Source: Ciborinia camelliae
Lineage: Eukaryota; Ascomycota; Leotiomycetes; Helotiales; Sclerotiniaceae
Length of the DNA: 64,000 nt
NCBI GenBank assembly: GCA_025890175.1
Contig: JANPYM010000018.1
Coordinates: forward strand, 136,071-200,070
Reading direction: 5' to 3'
The first letter of the stretch is position 1; each line of letters opens with the position of its first letter. The position numbers and the translations under genes were made by a program. The notes under the pieces were generated by a model. That model searched no databases. It was not told where the DNA came from and worked only from the letters and a program-made list of their open reading frames with translations. Below, in pieces: positions 34,444 to 44,653 of this stretch.

Positions 34444-36185
34444 TGACGTCCATGGAAAGAGTTTGATCAGGCGTTCAAAAACATCAATTTGGGTTCAGCA
34501 TTTTGGGGGAGGTCTCTGATACATATTACTGATACCACCATATACAGTTTTCAGATGTAGCGTTCCAAGGTTGTCTTTGATGCAAGGAATATCCATAATC
34601 TTACCTTTTTGATCGCTCTCTAGCGGCAAGTCTCGAATTACACATAACGTCCGATTTTCAATCTCGCTGTTTATCAGTTAGAACGCCCAGGCTCATACCT
34701 TTGCCATGCAGGCACTTTCGGATGTGGGCAAGGATCCTCTGTTCACCCGCTTTTCATTTTCGTCTAAACTCGAGCACTAGATACTGATACCACCTGGGCA
34801 CTTATTATTACTTATGTGACCGATACAAGATGGTAAACTACAAGTGAAATACTCTGGTTTTTCTTTGGTTCCGAGTATCATACTTTCTGGCCCCACCATT
34901 CCCGGTACTTATTGCAACGACTAATTTATACATACAAGCCAACAGAGGAGGTATAAGCTTTATAAACTTCAATAAAAGAAGTAGCTGTAAATGAATATAT
35001 AAAGAATGCTTGAATTCTTTTCGGTATACCCTCTCTAATAACAAAGTTCTTTATATCTCTACCAAGTGGTTGGCTGTAAAGCTAAGGTTTGTTTACCTCC
35101 ACGAGAAAGGACTTTATATATAAGTAGAGCTTATATACATACACCTGCAAGGTTATCCATGGAATCTACTCTTTCAACCAAATCAAGCTTAAATGAGGCC
35201 TCAAAATTCGAATTCTGTTACCTATGCCTAGGCTCTAGCCTTGCAAATGCCTTACAGGTCCCTAGTTACACAATCATCTCTCATAATAATGATTTCTACA
35301 AGAACCTTTCTTCTTTCTTCTTTAGTATATATCTTTCATTCTATTGCTAATCTTTTAAACTATTCTCATAAAGTCAATCTAGTGTATATAAGAAATCAGG
35401 TCAAACCTGATTCAAATATATCTAATTACTTGGAACCTCTACATTCATTATATAATCTTAAAAGGAGAAAATTAATCTTTTTAGATAAGACCTCTATCAT
35501 CTCTCTCGCAAGGAAGAAGATGTAAACTTTATCAGCAATTCTATATAAAGTGGGTCAAGAATCTTGGAAAAGGTTTAAATTCTTTTGGTATGCTTAATAA
35601 TAATAAAGTTTCTATAGGTATCGAGTGATTGGCTATAGAGCCACCCGTTCACGGTACTTACTATACGTTGAAACTTGAAGATTCGCTTATCTCTGTAGTG
35701 CTGTAGACTGTAGTGTGTGCTCCAGCTACGCGAGTCGTTTTTCGTTTTCTAGCTTCCCTTTTGAGTTTGATTCGGGTTCCCCGCTGATTTACCCCTCATC
35801 CCTGATTCCCCTCGGTCCTTGGACAGCATTAACTCAAATAAGAAGGTGTCAAAGTCGGTTGTTCATATTTATCATGGGTAGCTACTACCTAGCTTAATGC
35901 TAAATTCTAATTTTATGTCGATTTCCATGGCACAGTAGCTATATTGGATAGGTACTATCGGGGCAGAGATGGTGACATACGAAATGAATATGACAACTCA
36001 ATCAAACAGATTGGATATTTGTGTTGATCAACAGGCTATCCTTACTGCCCGTGGCACCTAGTTGGGCTTGGGCGTATACATAAATACGGGTAGCTCCCTT
36101 CTGTGGTGCACATTCCCTTCCTCAACCTCCCGAGGTCTGTCGTGAAATACTCAAGTCTTGTGTATTCTCCCCAGAAACCGCCAAG
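34444..36185. other. AT-rich spacer with degenerate duplicated segments
   Basis: The middle (about 34840-35650) is strongly AT-rich and contains two related segments, about 35008-35084 and 35570-35644, plus broken protein-like frames. The right end, with CATAAATA near 36079, is the probable promoter of the carboxypeptidase gene. No intact gene. Confidence 0.5.
35008..35644. repeat. Degenerate direct repeat flanking AT-rich relic
   Basis: The segment at 35008-35084 (TTGAATTCTTTTCGGTATAC ... AAGTGGTTGGCTGTAAAG) and that at 35570-35644 (TTTAAATTCTTTTGGTATGC ... GAGTGATTGGCTATAGAG) align by eye with differences that are mostly C/T or G/A. Between them lie short, stop-riddled frames. This fits a repeat-induced-mutation relic of a small mobile element or a local duplication; the type cannot be named. 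Confidence 0.4.
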
Positions 36186-37984
36186 ATGCGTGGCTTAACT
36201 TCTTTGGCACTGTTGCTTGCTGCCTCTGCTACTTCAGTGGTAGCGTTTTTACCAGAGCATGAAGCTCATGCAAAATACGGCAAAAGGGCACAGCCGAAAC
36301 ACACTCTTCCCGTGAAACCTGTGTTGAGGTCAAGATCAACTTCGAAATATTTGACAAATTCAACTGCTTGTAAGACATTTTCAACCTACGTATCCAGTAT
36401 GAGATTTGTGACAAAGAATGTGTATTGATATTTATTCCAGCTTTCGTCGTCAACGGAACCGCATTGCCCGAATTTGACTTCGACATTGGTGAATCATATG
36501 CTGGAACCTTGCCCGTTAGCACAAATGCCAGCGACACAAATCGATTGTGGTTTTGGTTCTTCCCTTCTGAGAACCCTTTGGCGGATAAAGAGATTACAAT
36601 CTGGCTGAACGGTGGTGTAAGTTTCTATACCCAAGATCTTCCTCTTCTAGTCCCGAAGACATGGCTAAAAACTCCTAGCCAGGATGCTCGTCACTAGATG
36701 GACTTCTCCAAGAAAACGGACCCTTCACTTGGCAACCTGGCACATATTCACCTGTCCCAAATCCATATTCATGGACCAATTTGACCAACATGATCTGGAT
36801 CGATCAACCAGTCAGCACTGGATTCTCACCTGGAGATATTCTTGTTGATAACCAGACTGATGTTGGAAATCAATTCGCCGCATTCTGGAAGAACTTCGTC
36901 GATACGTTTAGCATGCAAGGATATAAGATTTACATTACAGGCGAGAGTTTTGCTGGGAAATACATTCCATACATTGCTAGTAACTTTTTGGATCGCAATG
37001 ATACCACATACTACAACGTAAAGGGTATTCAGGTACGTGACCATGAAAGAGCTTGTCCATAGTATGTGCTGACAAAATCTTCAGATTAATGACCCATCGA
37101 TAAACAATTTCGATACAATGGCTCAGACTCCTGTTACAGCTGCAGCTCTGTACTATCAAAACGTTCTGAACCTCAACGATACATTTATTGCAGACATCAC
37201 CGCACGAGCAAAGTCATGTGGATACACCGATTTCCTCGAAAATGCATTAGTATTTCCTCCAACAGGACCAATCCCAATAGCTCCAAGCTCGAAAAGAGAT
37301 GGATGTGACCTCTATGATGACATTTACGCGGCAGTTTACTATGTCAACCCTTGTTTCAACATCTACCATCTCACAGATTACTGTCCATTCATATGGAGTG
37401 TATTCGGATTTCCATCACTTGCTGGAGGTCCCAACAACTACTTCAACCGTACCGATGTTCAGAAGGTTATCAATGCTCCGGTTGGCACTAATTATTTCAT
37501 CTGCGCTGGCGGGCCCAACTTATTCCCAACAGGAGACCACTCCGAGATATCCTCTTGGGGTCCCCTTCCCTCCGTAATTGAACGCACAAACAACGTCATC
37601 ATCGGCCATGGCCTCCTGGATTTCCTTCTCTTCGCCAACGGCTCTCTAATCACCATTCAAAACATGACCTGGAACGGTCTCCAAGGGTTCCAAAAAGCTC
37701 CCTCTATGGCCCAAAACCTCTATGTTCCATACCACCAGTCTCTCGATACTATTATCTCCATCGTCAACAGTGCTACCCCCGGTGTGCCGCCTCAATATGA
37801 TACAGCTGGTGCCGGATTTCAGGGAACTTGGCATACGGAGCGAGGACTCACGTTCTCGACTGTTCCTTTGGCAGGCCACATGATCCCTCAATATACGCCT
37901 GGGGCGGCGTATAGACAGCTGGAATTTTTGCTGGGGAGGATTGACAATTTGAGTGTGGAGGGCCATTATACGACACAAACTTAG
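36186..37984 (+). CDS. Secreted serine carboxypeptidase, S10 family
   Basis: Four exons, 36186-36369, 36441-36616, 36679-37032, 37085-37984, giving 537 aa. An N-terminal signal peptide ([19 protein letters not shown]) is followed by a likely propeptide and the alpha/beta-hydrolase domain. The oxyanion/substrate motif [21 protein letters not shown] spans the second intron, which fixes the splice. The catalytic triad is visible: Ser in GESFAGKY, Asp in GHGLLDFLL, His in LAGHMIPQY. Many NxT/S sites predict N-glycosylation. The enzyme would remove C-terminal residues from peptides in the vacuole or outside the cell; the absence of a retention signal favours secretion. Full family length, no odd residues noted. 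Confidence 0.95.
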
Positions 37985-39325
37985 ACGGGAAATTTGGGTA
38001 TGGGGGTAATGGGGTAATAAATGGGGGGGGTGATTCAGGTCACGAATATATGCAATGAACTTGTTGAGAATCGTACCTCAATGCGTGTGATCTGTGAATA
38101 CGCGTCTTATGCATACATGAATCTCATGACACAATAGATTACAATACTTGGTCATTTCGATGTGGATCAAACGTATAATACCCGCTTAGTGAGATCTGAA
38201 TTCCCATTTTGTAGTCAGTCACATGTTGCATCTGCATCGTACTCGTAACTACTCCTCGCTAAGACAATAGAAATACTAGCTTCGCAATCGAAGCCCCACC
38301 CCCATCATACCAACGAGGTGCTGCCTAAACCGCCCACCCCTCGAGAAAATCATCCCAGTAGGCGGTTGTTGACGAGGGAAACAACGAGTTTTGGGGTATG
38401 GTATATTGGGGAGGTACGGGGTAGGGGAGAGCTATTGGAAATGAGATGCGCGAGGTGGGAGGGAGGGGGAGTGGGAGTGGGAGGAGGCTCGAGCAGAAGC
38501 AGAAAAGGCTAATCATGGCCGTTTTCTTTCGCCCCGCTCTCTTCCATAAAGTTTCTTCCACTTCCCTCTTCCAAGGTTATCCCAACTCAAAACTTTCGTG
38601 TAAAAAGAAAGAGATCGGAAAGTTTGCCGCTAGCTTGGATCCATCGACCTAGATTCTAGGACGGGCTTTCTCGGGAGGGAGTCTGGACTCTTTCTGACTA
38701 GGTAGGTAGGTACGGCTGCATCTTTCTGTGTATGTGCATCGGGGGGATAAAATGTCCATGAGCTGATGCGGTTATGAGCCCGGTAGGTATCAAATGTGTC
38801 TGCCTAGCACTCTCCTATTTTTATATGGGATATTGACGTGTGAAGTATGGGTTATGAAATAGGTACCTAGATACCTAGGTATCCATACGGGGATGATTCC
38901 GTTTCCGGGTTAGAAACCGCCAAACTTTACCGCGCCACATAGCCACACATTGTAGCGCCACACCGCACACCACAAATGTGGTTGGTTCATGGATGGCTTC
39001 CGTTTGCTTTGTTGACATGTGATGGAACCCAAGCTCCAAATAAAAATACCTTACTTACCTAGCAAGCACAACAGGACGCGGGAAGTCACACATGGGCGTC
39101 AAACTTGCCAGCACGAGAAGGAATGAGACTGAGACCGCTCGGCTTTGACACTACGTACCTCTTTGCGAGTACTCCGTAGTGCTTATTCTGCCGCGTTGTC
39201 CCATCCTCCCCGGCATAATAATCTGTTGGGACGCCCTAAGAATAATAATAAGAAACTCCTCCATGATATTCCAGACGTTTTGAATGTCATCCCTCGATAA
39301 CCGTATTCGATATTCTTAACCCACC
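37985..39325. other. Intergenic spacer, no gene recognised
   Basis: Holds a poly-G stretch near 38022-38029, a GAGGGAGGGGGAGTGGGAG stretch at about 38456-38480, TAGGTAGGTACC pieces (38699-38712, 38861-38880) and TACTCCGTA at 39170-39178. Short ORFs on both strands at 38318-38652 are low-complexity and not called. Confidence 0.55.
39170..39178. promoter_or_regulatory. TACTCCGTA motif upstream of hydrolase gene
   Basis: Reverse complement of TACGGAGTA, 148 bases before the hydrolase start codon. Confidence 0.35.
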
Positions 39326-41071
39326 ATGATCAACAATTCATGGGCTGAGTATGTTTTTATACGATTTTGTATTTTCGCACTGCAGAGTGTACCCCTCGTT
39401 AGTTTAGCATATTGTTTTAGTCTGGGGTTCATTACCTTTTTTACAAACTATGAGCTTGCCAGAGTTCCGCGCGGATTGGAATATGTGTTTCTGGCCGAAT
39501 GTTTCTTCTTCCTCTTTTGCTTCCTACCGTATCGCATCTGGCTTCAACAAGAAGCTATACATCCGCCGGCACCTTCGCGAGAAGACAGAGCGATATTGTA
39601 TCAGAAGTGTTCAGATAATATTACCGATCCGGAGGCGTATTTGCAGCAATGGTTTCTCGGTGCGGATGTTCGGGAGATTCGAAGGGAGAATCTGAAGGAG
39701 TTCTTTCTTTGGGCGTTCTTTAATCGCGACGGACCTCCTGGAGATGATGACGAGGAGTTGGAGGAATACATTGGGATATTGGAAAATCAGTTGGGGTGGG
39801 AGATACCAGAGGGCAGGGGAAATGTTAAGTGTTTGAGGTTGACGTTGGATGAGGTTGTTATGTCGCATAGGAGTTTGATTTGGTATTTTGTGAGTGTGCT
39901 TACTTCTCATTCTCGCACGATGGACAGAAGATACTAATATCACCTATCGCAGTGTGTTGGATTCGTGGATTTCTTAACATTTTGGTCCCTCCGCTATCAT
40001 GGTTTCGACTTCCACCGCACGAGTCTCAAGCAATCCCTCAGCATCATACCCATTCGTCCGCACAGTTTTCTTACTACACACCACTCTCCCGCCCAACATA
40101 TATCCTACTGGCACCGACCGCATACCTCAAAAACTAAGCTCCCAGTTATTTTCATTCATGGCATCGGCATCGGTCTCTATCCCTATACCAAATTTCTCAA
40201 CGAACTCAATGCCTCAACCGGCACACCCGATGATCACGTTGGCATCCTCGCCCTCGAAATAATGAACATCAGTTTCCGCCTCACCCATTCTGCCCTCTCC
40301 CGTGAAGAAACCGCTCTCGAAATCTCCCAGATAATAAATCAACATTTTGGGCCAGATCAAAAATTTGTCCTCATCTCCCACTCGTATGGTACAGTGGTTA
40401 CGACGCACCTCCTGCGCTCCCCGCTCCTGTCCCCGCGCATCGGCCCCATCGTCCTCATCGATCCCGTTTCTATTTGCCTGCATCTACCTTCCGTCGCATT
40501 TAATTTCACACGTCGAATCCCGAGAGATGCAAATGAATACCAATTATATTATTTTGCGAGCATGGATCCCGGAGTCAGTCATACGTTGGGTAGAAAGTTT
40601 TTTTGGAATGAGAATGTGTTATGGAAAGAAGATTTTGAGGGTAGGAAGGTTACGGCAAGTCTGGCCGGGAGAGATTTGATCGTGGATACGGAGGCCGTCG
40701 GCAGGTATTTGTATTGTGGGAATTTATCCGGGAAATCAACTCCGAGTCTCGGGGCGTCGAATGCAAATGCGCATGGGACTTTGAAGAATTCTTCCAATTT
40801 CAGCACTCCGCTGTTGATTGATATTGATGAATTGGAAGTTGGAGAACAGGAAAGGATTGTGGATGTGATGGGTTCGGAGAACGACCAAGAAGGAATTGGG
40901 TTTGGCGAGGTGGATGTGGCGGATGATGAGGAGTGGAAGTATAGGAAGTGGAAGGGTGTTGGGACGGAGGTTTTGTGGTTTGGGGAGTTGGATCATGCAC
41001 AGGTTTTTGATAAGAAGGGGACGAGGAGGAGGGTTATTGATGTTGTGAGGAAGTACTGTGAGGAGAGTTAG
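39326..41071 (+). CDS. Membrane-anchored alpha/beta hydrolase, unknown substrate
   Basis: Two exons, 39326-39889 and 39953-41071, giving 560 aa. Two hydrophobic helices lie near the N terminus (about residues 11-40 and 52-72). A cytosolic segment then leads to an alpha/beta-hydrolase domain beginning LPVIFIHGIGIGLYPY (HGxG oxyanion motif). The nucleophile elbow reads ISHSYGTVV, so the usual first Gly of GxSxG is Ser. A possible catalytic Asp is in IVLIDPVS and the His in GELDHAQVF near the C terminus. An acidic insert (about residues 470-520) separates the last core elements. I recognise the overall arrangement from uncharacterised fungal proteins; lipase/esterase activity is inferred. The intron borders (GTGAGT, CGCAG) keep frame. 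Confidence 0.82.
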
Positions 41072-41096
41072 GTTGGGGGGGGGAGGCGGGGAAGCA

Positions 41097-41328
41097 GGAC
41101 TAGGAGGAAGTGTTGATTGGTTCTGGGGGGTTAATGGGAAGCGGGGTAGAAGGTAGAGGGGTAGGGTAGAGGGGTAGGGGTAGAGGGGTAGAGGGGAGGG
41201 GTAGAGGNNNNNNNNNNGGACTAGGAGGAAGTGTTGATTGGTTCTGGGGGGTTAATGGGAAGCGGGGTAGAAGGTAGAGGGGTAGGGTAGAGGGGTAGGG
41301 GTAGAGGGGTAGAGGGGAGGGGTAGAGG
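41097..41328. repeat. Two identical 111-bp copies around a 10-N gap
   Basis: Bases 41097-41207 and 41218-41328 match throughout by eye (both begin GGACTAGGAGGAAG and end GGGGTAGAGG) and are separated only by ten Ns. The exact end-to-start match at the gap suggests the ends of two contigs that overlap but were scaffolded rather than merged. Confidence 0.9.
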
Positions 41329-41433
41329 GAGGGGGGTACATAGATAGATTAGACATCGAGACCTTAGACGGATGTACAACTCAGCGGAATCGAGCATTGA
41401 AGTGTAATACTACAAAGCAAGAATAGACTTTCA

Positions 41434-41503
41434 CAAGACCCAAGACCCAAGACCCAAGACTCAAGACCCAAGACCCAAGACTCAAGACCCAAGACCCAAG
41501 ACC
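41434..41503. repeat. 7-bp tandem repeat (CAAGACC/CAAGACT)
   Basis: About ten tandem heptamers with a regular pattern of CAAGACC and CAAGACT variants; open in the minus strand only because of the repeat. Confidence 0.85.
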
Positions 41504-42284
41504 CATCCATTTCTAAGATGTAATCAGTATCATTTGAATGCATGCAGGTGGTTAAGTTATTCACGAATAGGTACTACCTACCTAGGTACCTACAGGTATT
41601 GATATCAGAATCTATCGGGTAGGTAGTAGTTTATTTGATTTTGATTTTGATTTTGATTTCTCAATTTCTTAAGGCATTCTTCTTATGGCCTTTCTTTATT
41701 GATTATACCTAGGTACCCATCCCTAGGTATCAATTTGCTTTATAAAACACCTGCACGTTTAAAAAACTATTCATATTCATATTATTGTCCTTGTTCTGAA
41801 TGTCCATAGGTTAATTTAGTTCTAAAAACTCGGGTCTGTATAGATTAAATAATTAAGTACCTACAGGTAAAGCAGCCCTAGGTAACCTGGAACAGTCACC
41901 GCCCGTGTACTTAGTGAGACCTCAGGCATCAAGCTACCAGATCCATCCATTTCCGTTCCCACTAGCGGCCCGCGCCCGCAACCCACAGTAATGCCGTCAT
42001 TGGTTGCCGGGGTACTCATAGTGTCAATTCAAACTCAGCATCGTATCACAAGACAACTTTAGACAAGTCCGTCAAGTCCGTCAAGCTTTTGTTTCTTTTT
42101 AAGTTTTGCCGTAGCAACGCAAGCAGCTAAATACATCACCATACACACATCGGTATAATCGTCCGCAAATCCCACTGCGCCACCTGATTTTCCTCCTTTG
42201 ATATTTATCTTTCCCACCACCGTTCATCCCACTTCGCACGATATTTCGGAAAAGAATCGCAGCCGGTTTTTACACCCCGCAAGT

Positions 42285-43002
42285 ATGTCGGAACACACCC
42301 AGGAACCCCTCGTCGATACCACGCCCCTCGTGAGACCGGCTCAACACGAACGCCAGAAGAGTCTGGAGAAATTGTATGCCGATCGACCCACGGCTCATGA
42401 GTTGAAGGAGAGACATATTCTGTTGGATACTGATGCTGCTCCGTATGTTTTTTTTTTCTTTCCGATTCTCGTTCCTGCTGTAGAGACAAGACAAGACAAG
42501 ATAGCGGCGCGTGAGTGACCTGGCGATCGATCCATGCGCTAATTGCGGGGTATACCAAATAGTGGTCTTCAAAGCGCCCAACACGCACTCGAACAACAAA
42601 GGATCTCGGATAGTTTGAAGAAGAATCTGGAACATCGTCCTACCAAGGAAGATCTGGTCGAACGTATGTATTGCCATTTTCCCGCACCCTTGGACAGATA
42701 TCGAAATACATACGTGTTTGGCAAAACTAATGGCGAGCCCCGTTCACATAGGTAATATCCTCTCCTCCACCTCCGCTGCCCCGGGCATCCAGGCCCAACA
42801 AAAAGAACTGGAGAAACATATGCGTGCGGATAGTCTGAATGAGAAATTGAGCCATCGTCCCCCGCCGGAGGAATTGCTACACAAGGGCGTTTTGAAGGAA
42901 GATCCGACTAGTCCGGTTGAGGGGATGGATCGGGAGAGCGCGGAGAAGAGATATGAGGAGGCTATTGAAGAGGAATATGCTAAGAGGGAGGGGGGTGCTT
43001 AG
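42285..43002 (+). CDS. RPEL-repeat protein
   Basis: Three exons, 42285-42442, 42563-42663, 42752-43002, giving 169 aa. Three RPEL motifs are present, essentially one per exon: LEKLYADRPTAHELKERHIL, LKKNLEHRPTKEDLVERNIL and LNEKLSHRPPPEELLHKGVL. RPEL motifs bind G-actin in animal MRTF and Phactr proteins; in filamentous fungi small proteins of this form are conserved but little studied. Start at 42285 is chosen because it gives a compact product (MSEHTQEPL); an in-frame ATG at 42198 would add 29 residues. The acidic C terminus (SAEKRYEEAIEEEYAKRE) is likely helical. Both introns split codons and restore frame, and the second falls between the last residues of RPEL motif 2. Confidence 0.88.
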
Positions 43003-44653
43003 GGGTTCCTTGTTCCTTGTTATTGAATTGAGATGAGGGGAGTTTTTTCTTTTTTGTTTTTCTTCTTTTTTTTGTGTGTGTGATTTATGGATGCGTTTGC
43101 AAGGGAGTCGATGTTCGGGATGGGTTGTGAATGCAGAAATGAGGAAAATGAATCTTGCACCGATGGGATGGATGGATGGATGGATGTGAAAATGAAAAAA
43201 ATGTGAATAGGTACCTACCTACCTAGGGATAGGAGTGCCAATAATGGGTATGGGATGAAATACGCGAACTCGTCTAGTTTTTACACATGCTATAGCAGTG
43301 CGTTGATGAATGATGAATGATATCGATTCGTTTCAGCATAGGCTCTATCTCATTTTTGTCTCTTTCGTCCTGGTACGGGTGTTCTGGTCCTCGGGTTTGA
43401 GGGTTGTAAGAAAGCGTCTTTCATGCTGATGAACTGGGTAGGTACCTAGTCTAGGTAGGTACCTAGAGCTTTGGCTAAGGTTTGGATGATGGATGAACCA
43501 AGTAGATTGTTTCGGATAGATGGATAGATAGATGGATGGATGGCATTTGACTTCATTGAACGATAGTTAGTTAGTTAGTTAGGTACCTTACCTTAGGTAC
43601 CTACCTATAGTTTGTGTTGGGCTAATAAATAAATATACAAATTGGTATCTAACCTAACCTAACCTAACCTAACCTAACCTAACCTAACCCAACCCGATGG
43701 ATGAAATGGAATGGAATGGAATGGTTTGCTATATGGATAGGTAGGTGGGTAGGTAGGTAGGTAGGTAGGTATACAGAGACGGAACGTATTGCAGTATACC
43801 TAGGTAATTACTTCCATTCCTTCAAGATTTCTTTCTTTTTCTAAATTGGAAGATTGTGTATAAGTGAAACAAGTGAAGACCGAGGAAGTCTTTTTATAGT
43901 CATAATGATAGTGATACAATTATTTCCCATTCCCATCGCGATCCCCATTTCCATTTCCATCATGATAAGTCCAGTAACATAACATGCTCAGTGACAAGCC
44001 CTATTCCCCCATCCCCACCCGCCTACCCGCCTACCCCCTTTCTCCCTATTTCACCCTCCATGCCACATTCTTTTTCTCATCCCCGTTGTCCTAAGGTTTG
44101 TGTCTCCCACTTTCCTCCTCAGGTTGTCAAGATATCTATCTATCTATACATTATACCTCTCACACGCCGCAGACATGCAAAACATCAGAGCAGACCTACC
44201 ATACATGAAAATTACACTAAACATTTCACCTCGTCTTCCAAAATCTTCCCTCCTTAAAAGTCGAGAGGTCTTTATTCATCTATTCGCGAATCGCTAGGGT
44301 ACTATACAGTATAGGTATAGGTATAGGTATCAGGTATCTCATACCTACCTATCCTCAATCCAATCCTCAATCAACCAATCAACCGACCATCCATCCATCC
44401 ATCCATCCAGAGCATAATCTCTTTATTCAAATCATGCGCTCATGCATTCATAGAAACTTTTTATTTTTGACGCCCCTCAAGTTCGTATATCTGTACATTG
44501 CATTCCCTTTTCCGGGTACTTAGGGTATAAGATCTAGGGATTGATTCCTGCTTATTTTGCCAGGAAATTTCATCTCATCTCGTCTCATCTATTAACACAA
44601 CTTCGAAATCTGACTATTTATTTTAGTCCTCCCATCATCTCCGTAATGCAAAG
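43003..44653. other. Convergent spacer dense in simple repeats
   Basis: Between RPEL gene (plus) and EF-G gene (minus). Contains GATG repeats (about 43168-43185, 43519-43543), TAGGTACC clusters (43209-43226, 43438-43470, 43579-43606), (CCTAA)n at 43650-43688, GGAAT repeats (about 43707-43725), a GGTA run (about 43738-43770), GGTATA repeats (about 44310-44330) and CATC repeats (about 44389-44409). No supported gene; a small ORF at 43991-44257 is low-complexity. Confidence 0.6.
43650..43688. repeat. (CCTAA)n microsatellite
   Basis: About eight tandem CCTAA pentamers. It resembles but is not the usual filamentous-fungal telomere repeat (CCCTAA). Confidence 0.85.

Larger units (their letters stand above)
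41072..42284. other. Spacer with assembly gap and tandem repeats
   Basis: Includes G-rich 3' sequence, a 10-N gap, a 7-bp repeat (CAAGACC) and TAGGTACC pieces near 41570-41600, 41708-41730 and 41878-41886. GATTTT repeats occur near 41637-41660. No gene. Confidence 0.6.

Noticed and set aside
43650..43688. Interstitial telomere repeat
   Set aside because: Unit is CCTAA, not the six-base CCCTAA expected in filamentous ascomycetes.
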